Counted from the stretch's first letter, positions 44,590-54,055 are shown. The stretch: 64,000 nt of DNA from an uncultured Lachnospiraceae bacterium (GCA_947630485.1 CANRHU010000003.1:33611-97610), one strand, 5' to 3'. The notes: a model not told the origin generated them from the letters alone. Translations and numbers: made by a program.

Positions 44590-46719
44590 ATGTATTGGGG
44601 ACACATTTCTGAAGATGGGCTGCGAAGGCAGCCCTTGTCGGAACATCTTTTTCAAACAGCTGATTTGGCAAGGCAGTTCGCGGATGTATTTCGTGCCGGA
44701 GGCTGGGGGTATCTGTGCGGCCTTTTACATGATATCGGGAAGTATTCTGAGGAGTTTCAGCAGAGAATCAGTGGGAAAGGTATAAAAGTGGATCATTCTG
44801 CGGCAGGAGCTAAGGAGGCACAGAACCTCAAAGCATTTCCTGCCGCATACTGTATTGCAGGGCATCATGCCGGTCTTCCGGATGGAACGTATATGGGTGG
44901 TACTGTTTCCTGTGAGTCCACATTGGACAGCCGTCTAAAGAGATCGATTCCGGATTATCAGGCTTATAAAGAGGAGATAAGTGTTTCGCAACCCACTCCG
45001 CCATCGCTTAAAATGGATCATGGGAGATTCAGTATGTCTTTTTTTATCCGCATGATCTATTCCTGTCTGGTTGACGCAGATTATCTGGATACCGAGGCAT
45101 TTATGAAGAATCAGAAACGAGAGTTGCCGTGTATTCCCATGCCAGAACTGAAAAAACGGCTTGATGATTATATAAAACCGTGGTTTAAGGATGAATCGTG
45201 TTCGCTGAATAGAAGAAGAACAGACATTTTGAGGGCCTGTATCCATGGAGGGAGTGGGAGTCAGGGCATATATCATCTGACAGTTCCTACAGGCGGAGGC
45301 AAGACGGTATCCTCGATGGCCTTTGCTCTTAACCACGCGGTGAAAAGTGGTCTTCGACGGGTCATTTATGTTATTCCCTATACCAGTATCATTGAACAGA
45401 ATGCGGATGTATTCCGAGAAATGCTTGGCGATGAATATGTGCTGGAGGATCACAGCAATGTAGAGTATCCAGATGGAGAGGAATTAAATCCGAAGCAGCT
45501 GGCGGCAGAAAACTGGGATGCACCTGTTGTGGTGACGACGAATGTGCAGTTTTTTGAGTCCCTGTTTGCCAGTCGTTCTTCCAAATGCCGTAAGCTGCAT
45601 AATATTGCGGGAAGCGTCCTGATCTTTGATGAGGCGCAGATGCTGCCCAACGATTATTTACGGCCATGTCTTCAGGCAGTCAGTGAGTTGGTTTTGAATT
45701 ATGGTTGTACGGCGGTACTCTGTACGGCGACTCAACCGTCCCTGCAGTCATTTCTTCCGCAAAAGCTTCTGAGAGGAGAACTTTGCCCGGATATAGAGGA
45801 GCAGTACAGGGCGTTTTGCAGGACGGTTTTGGTTAAGGAGGAGGATATGACCGGAGATGAGCTGGTGCGGCGCCTTGAAGAGGAATCACAGGTGCTTTGT
45901 ATTTTAAATACACGTTCCAAGGCTCAGGAAATTTATGAAAAGATGGGGAATCGTGAAGGGCTTTTTCATTTGTCTACACTGATGTATCCGGCACACAGAA
46001 GAAAGGTACTGGCTGAGATACGGGAAAGACTGAATTTGTCGGAGGTCTGCCGTGTTATCGCGACCAGCCTGATAGAGGCTGGTGTGGATCTGGACTTTCA
46101 GTCGGTATACCGGGAGGTGGCCGGATTAGACAGTGTGATTCAGGCAGCAGGGCGCTGTAACCGGGAGGGGCGCAGAGCGCCTGACGACAGCAAGACGCAT
46201 GTGTTTCAGTTTGTCTCTGCGGAGCGCCACAGAAATGATTCTGTCAGGCAGGGAAAAGAAATCGCAGAGAATGTAATGGCAAGCTACAAAAACATGGGTT
46301 CTCTTGAAGCGATTCATGAATATTTCGACAGATTGCATTATATAAAGGGGGAAGGACTGGACAAAAAGAAAATTCTTCAGCGGTTAAATGAAGCCGGTGG
46401 AGCTGCTATTCCTTTCCGTACCATTGCAGAAGACTTTAAGGTTATCCAGAATAATACGAAGAGTATTTTAATACTCCGCGAATCAGAGCCGAAAGAGTTG
46501 GCGGAGAGACTGCGTTACGGAGAAATAAGCAGAAAACTGATGCGCTCGATAGGGATGTATTCAGTGAATGTCTATGAGAATACCTATGATGCTTTGTATA
46601 GATCTGGTTATTTGGAGCAGATCGACGAGGAACTCGCGATTTTGACAGATGATGGGCAGTATTCGGAGGAGACAGGCCTGAATGTTAATGTAAGCAGAGG
46701 AGAGGCAGTGTTTTTTTGA
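44590..46719 (+). CDS. cas3: CRISPR-associated helicase/nuclease Cas3 (type I-C, HD + DExD)
   Basis: LLHDIGKYSEEFQ HD motif; VPTGGGKTVSSMAFALNHA; LIFDEAQMLP; AGRCNREGR. Confidence 0.95.
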   Translation: MYWGHISEDGLRRQPLSEHLFQTADLARQFADVFRAGGWGYLCGLLHDIGKYSEEFQQRISGKGIKVDHSAAGAKEAQNLKAFPAAYCIAGHHAGLPDGTYMGGTVSCESTLDSRLKRSIPDYQAYKEEISVSQPTPPSLKMDHGRFSMSFFIRMIYSCLVDADYLDTEAFMKNQKRELPCIPMPELKKRLDDYIKPWFKDESCSLNRRRTDILRACIHGGSGSQGIYHLTVPTGGGKTVSSMAFALNHAVKSGLRRVIYVIPYTSIIEQNADVFREMLGDEYVLEDHSNVEYPDGEELNPKQLAAENWDAPVVVTTNVQFFESLFASRSSKCRKLHNIAGSVLIFDEAQMLPNDYLRPCLQAVSELVLNYGCTAVLCTATQPSLQSFLPQKLLRGELCPDIEEQYRAFCRTVLVKEEDMTGDELVRRLEEESQVLCILNTRSKAQEIYEKMGNREGLFHLSTLMYPAHRRKVLAEIRERLNLSEVCRVIATSLIEAGVDLDFQSVYREVAGLDSVIQAAGRCNREGRRAPDDSKTHVFQFVSAERHRNDSVRQGKEIAENVMASYKNMGSLEAIHEYFDRLHYIKGEGLDKKKILQRLNEAGGAAIPFRTIAEDFKVIQNNTKSILILRESEPKELAERLRYGEISRKLMRSIGMYSVNVYENTYDALYRSGYLEQIDEELAILTDDGQYSEETGLNVNVSRGEAVFF

Positions 46720-46736
46720 AGATTAATGTGAAAGTA

Positions 46737-46769
46737 GCGCCGTCCCGCTGTTGGAACAGGGGACGGCGC
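46737..46769 (+). terminator. GC-rich hairpin in cas3-cas5 gap
   Basis: GCGCCGTCCC-GCTGTTGGAACAG-GGGACGGCGC; no clear U-tract. Confidence 0.5.
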
Positions 46770-46962
46770 CGGATGTGTCACAGATATAATTACTATTTCA
46801 ACCCGCAGAATACTTCTGACAATGATAGTATATCATAAAAATCTCGGTTTACAAAATTTTTCTGTTGAAAGCTATTTACTCCTGCCAGATTTTATAAAGG
46901 AAACTTACAAAACTGTATAATTATAATTCAGTAAATATATTAGTGAATTATTGCTTTTTTTA

Positions 46963-46991
46963 TTGACATATCATATAAAGGGTGATATCCT
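46963..46991 (+). promoter_or_regulatory. sigma70-type promoter for cas5-cas2
   Basis: TTGACA (46963-46968) - 17 bp - TATCCT (46986-46991), 23 bp before ATG 47015. Confidence 0.6.
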
Positions 46992-47014
46992 GTAAATAGA
47001 AGGAGGTGGATAAT

Positions 47015-47674
47015 ATGCCTTACGGAATCAAGGTTCATGTGTGGGGTGACTATGCGCTTTTCAGCCGTCCGGAACTTAAGGTAGAACGCTGCAGCTACGA
47101 TATGATCACTCCGTCAGCTGCCCGAGGCCTTCTGGAAAGCATATATTGGCATCCGGGCCTGAAATGGCGTATTGATAAGATTTATGTGTGCAGGCCGATC
47201 CGCTTTACCAGTATTCGGCGGAATGAGATCAAGAGCAAAGTGTTAGCGGGCAGCGTCCTAAGTGCTATGAATGGCAGTGGAAAGGACGTCAGCATCAGCA
47301 GCAGAAAGGAGATTGTGCAGAGGGCGGCCCTGATCCTAAAAGACGTGGATTACGTAATTGAGGCTCATTTTGATATGTCAGAGCAGGCTAATGAAACGGA
47401 CAATCCTGGCAAGTTCAAAGACATCATTATTCGGCGGCTGCGACAAGGCTCCTGCTATCATCAGCCTTATTTTGGCTGCCGGGAATTTCCGGCTAACTTC
47501 GAATTTTTTGAGGGGGATGAAGTGGAGACGGCATATCCAAGAGAACGGAAGGATTTGGGATTCATGTTGTTTGACATGGATTATACAGATGCGGAACATA
47601 TACAGCCCATGTTTTTTCGAGCGGTCCTGGAGGATGGCGTCCTGAATTTGAAGGATTGTGAGGTGATGCGATGA
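47015..47674 (+). CDS. cas5: type I-C Cas5 (Cas5c/Cas5d)
   Basis: YGIKVHVWGDYALFSRPELKVERCSYDMITPSAARGLLESIYWHP; AGGAGG RBS. Confidence 0.95.
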   Translation: MPYGIKVHVWGDYALFSRPELKVERCSYDMITPSAARGLLESIYWHPGLKWRIDKIYVCRPIRFTSIRRNEIKSKVLAGSVLSAMNGSGKDVSISSRKEIVQRAALILKDVDYVIEAHFDMSEQANETDNPGKFKDIIIRRLRQGSCYHQPYFGCREFPANFEFFEGDEVETAYPRERKDLGFMLFDMDYTDAEHIQPMFFRAVLEDGVLNLKDCEVMR

Positions 47675-49440
47675 TTTTGCAGGCATTGGCCGGTTACTAT
47701 GAAAAACTGGCGGAAGCGGGAGCGGTAGAACGTCCAGGTTGGGGACAAGTGAAGGTGTCATTTGGCTTGAGTCTGAGTGAAGACGGAGGTATCACGGGAG
47801 TGATACCGCTTAAGCAGGAGGAGACACGAGGGAAAAGGACAGTTTGGATGCCGCAGTTGATTAAGGTGCCAGAGCCAGTTACGCGCACGGCTGGGGTATC
47901 GGCGAATTTTCTTTGTGACAATTCCGGCTATTTCCTCGGAATTGATCGGAAAGGAAAGCCAGAACGTGCAAAACAGTGTTTTCAAGCGGCGCGGGACAGA
48001 CATTTGGATATTTTGAAAAATTGTCAGAGTAAAGCGGCACGGGCGATAAAGGCACATTTTGAAAATTGGGATGCTGAATCGGGCGAGAATTGCGAGGTGT
48101 TTGCGGCAGATAAAGAGGAATTGTTTTCCGGAGTCAACCTGGTTTTCCTTTACGACGGAAAATACGTTCAGGATGATCCGGAGATTCAGAAAGCCTGGGA
48201 GGATTACCGCAATCAGAATGAGAAAAAAGAGAAAAGTCTCTGTATGGTTACTGGAGAGATGGATGAGATTGCGCGAATCCATACCGCAATTAAAGGGGTG
48301 CCAGGTGCGCAGTCCAGTGGAGCCGCGCTGGTATCGTTTAACGCTCCGTCGTTTGAGTCTTACGGAAAGGAACAGAGTTATAACGCCCCAGTGGGAAAGA
48401 AAGCCATGTATGCGTATACGGCGGCTCTTAATTATTTGCTTCGAGATGACAGACATCGGAGCATCATAGGAGACACGGCAGTTGTATATTGGGCGGAGAG
48501 TGGGGAGCCCGAATATCAAGATTTTTTTGCGGAGATGATGGATCCAAAACCGGAAACCCAGGACATTCTGAATGACATATTGAAACGATTGCAGCGAAGA
48601 GAGTCTGTTGATCCGAAAGATATCCGAAATAAGCTGTCGCTTTCGGAGCGTTTCTATGTGTTGGGTTTGGCACCCAATGCGGCGAGACTCTCTGTGCGGT
48701 TTTATTATCAAGATAGTTTCGGGAATATTCTGAAGAATTTGGAAACGCATTATGAGAATCTGAATATTCATCGACCGAACTGGGATCAGAACCGCTATAT
48801 GGGGCTGTGGCGTATGTTGCAGGAGACGGTTAATAAAAAATCAAGAGAAAAAACACCGACTCCGCATATGGCGGCGTCATCATTTCGGGCAATTCTTTCC
48901 TGTGCGCCATATCCGGCAACGTTATATACGGATGTGCTTCGCAGGATTCGGGCAGAGCAGGATGATAGCGAAAGTCGTATTGAAAAGATCACTCCGGGCC
49001 GTGCAGCCATCGTAAAAGCGGTTTTGATCAGAAACTATAAAAAGGAGGTTTCAGTAGATTTGAACGAGAATAGCAACAATGTTGCATATGTGCTGGGACG
49101 GGAATTTGCGGTTCTTGAAGAAATTCAAGAAAAGGCTAATCCAGGGATTAATGCTACAATAAAAGACCGATATTTTAATTCGGCCTGCGCGACGCCAGCA
49201 GTTGTATTTCCAATTTTGTTCCGTTTGAAGAACAGCCATATGAAAAAGATTACGAATAAGGGCACAGAAATTCATTATGAGAAACTACTTGGAGATCTAC
49301 AAGCCAGAATTACGGTAACAGAGGGTCAGACAAACGCGTATCCGAAACGTCTGACGCTGGAGGAGCAGGGAATGTTTATTTTGGGATACTACCATCAGAC
49401 TCAAAGCCGTTATGAAAAAAACAATAAGGAGGAGAAGTGA
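47671..49440 (+). CDS. cas8c: type I-C Cas8c/Csd1
   Basis: 589 aa; CMVTGE.. IHTAIKGVPGAQSSGAALVSFNAPSFESYGKEQSYNAPVG; cas5-cas8c-cas7 order. Confidence 0.95.
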   Translation: MILQALAGYYEKLAEAGAVERPGWGQVKVSFGLSLSEDGGITGVIPLKQEETRGKRTVWMPQLIKVPEPVTRTAGVSANFLCDNSGYFLGIDRKGKPERAKQCFQAARDRHLDILKNCQSKAARAIKAHFENWDAESGENCEVFAADKEELFSGVNLVFLYDGKYVQDDPEIQKAWEDYRNQNEKKEKSLCMVTGEMDEIARIHTAIKGVPGAQSSGAALVSFNAPSFESYGKEQSYNAPVGKKAMYAYTAALNYLLRDDRHRSIIGDTAVVYWAESGEPEYQDFFAEMMDPKPETQDILNDILKRLQRRESVDPKDIRNKLSLSERFYVLGLAPNAARLSVRFYYQDSFGNILKNLETHYENLNIHRPNWDQNRYMGLWRMLQETVNKKSREKTPTPHMAASSFRAILSCAPYPATLYTDVLRRIRAEQDDSESRIEKITPGRAAIVKAVLIRNYKKEVSVDLNENSNNVAYVLGREFAVLEEIQEKANPGINATIKDRYFNSACATPAVVFPILFRLKNSHMKKITNKGTEIHYEKLLGDLQARITVTEGQTNAYPKRLTLEEQGMFILGYYHQTQSRYEKNNKEEK

Positions 49441-49441
49441 A

Positions 49442-50332
49442 ATGGCGGAAACGATTAAAAACAGGTATGAATTTGTGATTCTATTTGATGTGGAGAATGG
49501 CAATCCCAATGGAGATCCGGACGCGGGAAATCTTCCTCGTATTGATCCAGAGAGCGGCTATGGCCTGGTGACAGATGTGTGTTTAAAGCGAAAGATCCGC
49601 AATTACGTCCAGACAGTAAAGGAAGACGCTAAAGGGTATCAGATTTATATTAAAGAAGACGTCCCCTTGAATCGGAGCGACAGTTCAGCCTACGAGTATT
49701 TGGGAATTGATGAAAAGAACGTAAAAGAGGCAAAAAAGACAGACCCTAATATTGATGTAAAAATACGTGACTTCATGTGTAGGAATTTCTATGATATTCG
49801 CACCTTTGGCGCAGTCATGACAACATTTGTGAAAGCGGCCTTAAATTGCGGACAAGTACGCGGTCCAGTGCAGATTGGCTTTGCCAGAAGTATCGATCCG
49901 ATTATCAGCCAGGAAGTGACGATCACGAGAGTGGCGATCACAACGGAGAAGGATGCAGAGAATAAGAGTACAGAGATGGGCAGAAAGAGCATTGTTCCAT
50001 ACGCGCTTTATCGGGCAGAAGGATATGTTTCTGCAAACCTAGCAAGAAAAGTGACTGGATTTTCAGAAGAGGATTTGGAACTTCTCTGGGAAGCTATCAT
50101 TAACATGTTTGAGATCGATCATTCGGCGGCAAGAGGGAAGATGGCTGTCCGGGAACTGATTGTATTCAAGCACAGCAAGGAACTGGGGGACTGCCCGGCC
50201 TATAAGTTATTCGATTCGGTAAAAGTGATCAGGAAGCCTGATGTGGTCTATCCGCGCAGATACAGCGATTATGAGGTGGAAATCTGCCGCGATGAGATTC
50301 CTGGGACGGTGGAAGTATCGAGGAAGATCTGA
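49442..50332 (+). CDS. cas7: type I-C Cas7/Csd2
   Basis: NRYEFVILFDVENGNPNGDPDAGNLPRIDPESGYGLVTDVCLKRKIRNYV. Confidence 0.96.
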   Translation: MAETIKNRYEFVILFDVENGNPNGDPDAGNLPRIDPESGYGLVTDVCLKRKIRNYVQTVKEDAKGYQIYIKEDVPLNRSDSSAYEYLGIDEKNVKEAKKTDPNIDVKIRDFMCRNFYDIRTFGAVMTTFVKAALNCGQVRGPVQIGFARSIDPIISQEVTITRVAITTEKDAENKSTEMGRKSIVPYALYRAEGYVSANLARKVTGFSEEDLELLWEAIINMFEIDHSAARGKMAVRELIVFKHSKELGDCPAYKLFDSVKVIRKPDVVYPRRYSDYEVEICRDEIPGTVEVSRKI

Positions 50333-50997
50333 TGGAATATGATGAGGACGATTATCTGCAGCTTTCCGGGATTCAGCATTACGTATTTTGTAAGCGGCAA
50401 TGGGCGCTAATCCACATCGAGCAGCAGTGGCAGGAAAATGTACATACGGTTGAAGGCAATCTTCTTCACAAAAAGGCTCACAATCCGCTTCTTTATGAAA
50501 AGAGGGGAGAGATTTTGACGGTACGTGGTCTGCGGGTTCATTCCCGACAGCTTGGATTCAGCGGGGAATGTGATGTGGTGGAGTTTCACGAGGACAACGA
50601 GGGGGTGCAGTTATCCAGTCACCGTGGCCTTTACCGTCCTTATCCGGTGGAATACAAGAAAGGCAGTCCGAAGACGACAGATGCAGATATTCTTCAGATG
50701 GCAGCGCAGGCAATGTGCCTGGAAGAAATGTTCTGTGTTTCTGTTCAAGAAGGGGCACTTTATTATGGTGAGATTCGAAGGAGAGAGAATGTAATCATTG
50801 ACGATGCGATGCAAAAAAGAGTGAAGGAGATTGCCGCGGATATGCATCGGATGTATGAAAGAAGATATACTCCTCGGGTCCGTTGGATGAAAGGGTGTTC
50901 CGCCTGCTCACTGAAAGACATCTGTCTGCCTCGGATGGGAAAGATGGCTTCTGCTGGAACGTATATTGACAACAGGCTGAAAGAAGGTGACAGATGA
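50332..50997 (+). CDS. cas4: Cas4 exonuclease
   Basis: LSGIQHYVFCKRQWALIHIEQQW; C-terminal CSACSLKDICLPRM Cys cluster. Confidence 0.95.
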   Translation: MEYDEDDYLQLSGIQHYVFCKRQWALIHIEQQWQENVHTVEGNLLHKKAHNPLLYEKRGEILTVRGLRVHSRQLGFSGECDVVEFHEDNEGVQLSSHRGLYRPYPVEYKKGSPKTTDADILQMAAQAMCLEEMFCVSVQEGALYYGEIRRRENVIIDDAMQKRVKEIAADMHRMYERRYTPRVRWMKGCSACSLKDICLPRMGKMASAGTYIDNRLKEGDR

Positions 50998-52025
50998 AAA
51001 AACTTCTAAATACGCTTTATCTTACATCCCCAAACCACTACCTGTCTCTGGAAGGAGAAAACGTAGTTGTTTTAGATGGAGAGGAGACGGTCGGGCGTGT
51101 GCCGTTGCATAATCTGGAGGCGATTGCGTCTTTCGGATATCGCGGGGCCAGTCCAGCGTTGATGGGGGCCTGCGCGGAGAAGGGAATCGATCTATCCTTT
51201 CTTACACCACAAGGAAAGTTTTTAGCCAGGGTAACTGGAAGGGTTCGGGGCAATGTGATTCTCAGGAAGAATCAGTTTGAGGCAGCGCGTGATGAAACGG
51301 CCAGTTTACGGATTGCCAGGAATTTTATTTTGGGAAAAGTGTATAATTCTCGTTGGGTATTGGAGAGAACGCTGAGAGACCATGAGATGCAGATTGATGC
51401 GGATCGGGTAAGCAAAGCATCACGGAATTTGCAGCAAAATCTTCTTCAAATCAGAGAATGTATAGATTCCGCAAGACTGAGGGGGCTGGAGGGAGAGTCA
51501 GCAAGTCAGTATTTTGGAGTATTTGAAGAAATGATCTTGCAGCAAAAATCGGTTTTTCATTTTGAAGGACGAAATAGACGGCCTCCGTTGGATCGGGTCA
51601 ATGCGCTTTTATCGTTTGTTTATACGCTGTTGACAGGTATGACAACTTCGGCTCTGGAAAGTGTGGGTTTGGATCCTTATGTAGGATTTCTTCATACAGA
51701 TCGACCGGGAAGAGCTTCTTTGGCGCTTGATTTAATGGAGGAGCTGCGTCCGGTGCTGGCCGACCGTTTTGTCTTGACTTTGATCAACAGAAACATTGTT
51801 ACAGCGAAGGATTTTTCTATTCAGGAAAACGGAGCGGTCCTCATGAAGGACGATACCCGCAAGCGGATCCTTACAGAGTGGCAGAATAAAAAGAAAGAAG
51901 CGATCCGGCATCCGTTTTTAGATGAAAAAGTAGAGTGGGGAATGGTTCCGTTTGCGCAAGCAATGTTGTTAGCCAGATATCTAAGAGGGGATTTGGATGA
52001 ATATCCACCCTTGTTATGGAAGTAG
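50994..52025 (+). CDS. cas1: Cas1 (type I-C)
   Basis: KLLNTLYLTSPNHYLSLEGENVVV; LLSFVYTLLTGMTTSALESVGLDPYVGFLHTDRPGRASLALDLMEELRP. Confidence 0.97.
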   Translation: MKKLLNTLYLTSPNHYLSLEGENVVVLDGEETVGRVPLHNLEAIASFGYRGASPALMGACAEKGIDLSFLTPQGKFLARVTGRVRGNVILRKNQFEAARDETASLRIARNFILGKVYNSRWVLERTLRDHEMQIDADRVSKASRNLQQNLLQIRECIDSARLRGLEGESASQYFGVFEEMILQQKSVFHFEGRNRRPPLDRVNALLSFVYTLLTGMTTSALESVGLDPYVGFLHTDRPGRASLALDLMEELRPVLADRFVLTLINRNIVTAKDFSIQENGAVLMKDDTRKRILTEWQNKKKEAIRHPFLDEKVEWGMVPFAQAMLLARYLRGDLDEYPPLLWK

Positions 52026-52032
52026 GTGAAGT

Positions 52033-52323
52033 ATGCTGGTCTTGATTACATATGACGTAAATACTGAATCAGAATCGGGTAAACGCCGCCTGCGGAAAGT
52101 GGCAAAACAGTGTGTGAATTATGGAAGACGTGTTCAGAACTCCGTGTTTGAGTGTATTTTAGATTATACGCAATGTGTGCAATTGAAAGCTTCGCTTTTA
52201 GAAATGATCGATCAGGAAAAAGATAGCATCCGATTTTACTATCTTGGCAATAACCACAAGGCAAAAGTCGAGCACATAGGTGTAGACCGGGGAATAGATT
52301 TAGAGGGAACATTGATTCTGTAA
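52033..52323 (+). CDS. cas2: Cas2
   Basis: MLVLITYDVNTESESGKRRLRKVAKQCVNYGRRVQNSVFECILD. Confidence 0.97.
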   Translation: MLVLITYDVNTESESGKRRLRKVAKQCVNYGRRVQNSVFECILDYTQCVQLKASLLEMIDQEKDSIRFYYLGNNHKAKVEHIGVDRGIDLEGTLIL

Positions 52324-52497
52324 AATGGGATAGAGGTGCGAATCAGAAGCGGACATAAAATGCCTGGCAGGTTCGCACCGGCGATTGAAGGAAAAGTTAG
52401 AGAAGAGGGTATTTTCTAAATGCAATCGCTTTTGTAATAATGGTATTTTTGCCCTATAAATAGTTTTAACAATCGTGTATTTTTATGCATGATTGCA

Positions 52498-52732
52498 GTC
52501 GCTCCCCGCGAGGGGAGCGTGGATTGAAATATATACTGTATATTGATATGTACGTGTTTTTTCATGTCGCTCCCCGCGAGGGGAGCGTGGATTGAAATAT
52601 AATGGGGCTTGCAATACAAGCCCCATATAACGTCGCTCCCCGCGAGGGGAGCGTGGATTGAAATAGCAGTAAAACGGATCAGTGGGCGACGCCGCAGGAG
52701 TCGCTCCCCGCGAGGGGAGCGAGGGCTGAATT
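52498..52732 (+). CRISPR. short type I-C array: 3 canonical 33-bp repeats, one degenerate repeat, 3 spacers
   Basis: GTCGCTCCCCGCGAGGGGAGCGTGGATTGAAAT at 52498, 52566, 52632; degenerate copy (...GCGAGGGCTGAATT) at 52700-52732; spacers 35, 33, 35 bp. Confidence 0.97.
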
Positions 52733-52867
52733 TCGATGGTTGCTCCGTCCGGTTCGTTGTACTTCAAAAACTGATAATAGCACTTAAGCAGGTGTCTGAT
52801 TAAGAAACAGCTATCTGCGTAACTTTAAATAAGATTGCAACATTATTCGCCTTCTTTCAATGGCGTT

Positions 52868-53140
52868 TTATACCTTATATCTTCTCACTATCCTGTCATA
52901 ATCCACGAATATCAAAAAGCCCTGATTATCCGTGGCCGTGCACTTGCCTTCGCTGATATCCGGATCCTTACATAAGCAATACAGGTCCCTGATGGGCTTG
53001 TTTCAGTATGTATCTGCAATACCAGACCCAAGTATCGCCGGCTGCTTCATGCAGCTAGGCAAAAGTCCCTGCCGCATAGCCTCCGTCCTCATTCCGATAC
53101 CATCGACATTATCATCACCGTACCAGCCGCCAAAAGACTG
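52868..53140 (-). pseudogene. degenerate phage endolysin C-terminal (cell-wall-binding) fragment
   Basis: Minus strand: ...LYCLCKDPDISEGKCTATDNQGFLIFVDYDRIVRRYKV* parallels YYLCETPGIHEGQCMCTNDQGALRIAEYDLEGQRYKV* at the end of the 15866-16735 amidase; upstream pieces (GGWYGDDN.., LHEAAGDTWVWY) are in shifted frames. Confidence 0.7.
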
Positions 53141-53173
53141 CTCGGTTCGATATTTATAGAAGATTGAGACGAA

Positions 53174-53226
53174 AACACGTATAAAAATATTTGTCTTTCT
53201 TGTTGGCAGATATTTTTATACGTGTT
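53174..53226. repeat. 17-bp perfect inverted repeat with 19-nt loop
   Basis: AACACGTATAAAAATAT ... ATATTTTTATACGTGTT. Confidence 0.85.
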
Positions 53227-53502
53227 ATCATATAAAAGAAAACAAACCGTTATTTCTATCCGGCAGTCTTTATCTATGAACCTGATTAGGAGATTGCCGT
53301 TGTGTTTCACGCCTTGGACTGCGCCGCCAGCGGCGTGAATGACGACGATGCATTGCTCTCAGCGTGTGAATTTCTCAGCTGTGTCCAACTCATGCAGGAC
53401 ACGCTTAAGGAGCGGAGCCAGATTGGACGGTGACTGCGCACTGGAATATATGTATGCTTCGGATATTCCACTGATGAAAAACACTTTAATAGGAGGCAGT
53501 TT

Positions 53503-53793
53503 ATGCTCTATCCATTCATGACATTGAACGACAACACAGAAATTGTTCATTCCGAACCTCTGAATAAAGATGGACGGGAACAGGTAAAAGTCATCATTGA
53601 AACCCCGGTTTACAGCGGCTTCCATTCTGCCGTCTGTTATCTTCCCTCTTATTCCTGGGAAGATATCAATGGTTTTTCTCCGGATGAGATCTCCCGGTTC
53701 CAGACTTTGATCGAATCTGTCTCGCATGTCATTATCCGTCTTGCGCGGGAAGGAGGATTCGAAACGGAGGTACAAGATGCCGCAAATTTTTAG
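53503..53793 (+). CDS. hypothetical small protein, partner of DUF4160-like gene
   Basis: 96 aa; AGGAGG RBS; overlaps downstream gene by 17 bp. Confidence 0.6.
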   Translation: MLYPFMTLNDNTEIVHSEPLNKDGREQVKVIIETPVYSGFHSAVCYLPSYSWEDINGFSPDEISRFQTLIESVSHVIIRLAREGGFETEVQDAANF

Positions 53794-54055
53794 AATTGGA
53801 CCATATACCATCTACTTTTGGTTGAATGAAGGATCCCCTTTGGAACCGCTGCATGTACATGTTTCCGAAGGTGTTCCGTCCTCTAACGCCACTAAGATAT
53901 GGATTACCCGGTCCGGAAGGTGTCTGCTTTGCAATAATAATTCAAAGATTCCGAAAAGGGCGCTGCGGACTGTCATGGATATTATCGAAGCCCAGCATGA
54001 GGAAATCATCCAGCAATGGCTTTCTACTTTCGGTAATATCAGTTATTATTGCTAA
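53777..54055 (+). CDS. DUF4160-like protein (putative toxin-antitoxin component)
   Basis: MPQIFRIGPYTIYFWLNEGSPLEPLHVHVSEG...; IIEAQHEEIIQQWLSTFG. Confidence 0.7.
   Translation: MPQIFRIGPYTIYFWLNEGSPLEPLHVHVSEGVPSSNATKIWITRSGRCLLCNNNSKIPKRALRTVMDIIEAQHEEIIQQWLSTFGNISYYC

Noticed and set aside
52665-52699. Possible self-targeting of the resident prophage by spacer 3
   Set aside because: By eye only short partial similarity (e.g. GGATCAGTG at about 3944); no full-length match found in the visible part of the prophage.
52416-52803. Small ORFs across the CRISPR array
   Set aside because: Translation of repeats and spacers (SRSPRGERG / PLAGSD patterns), not proteins.
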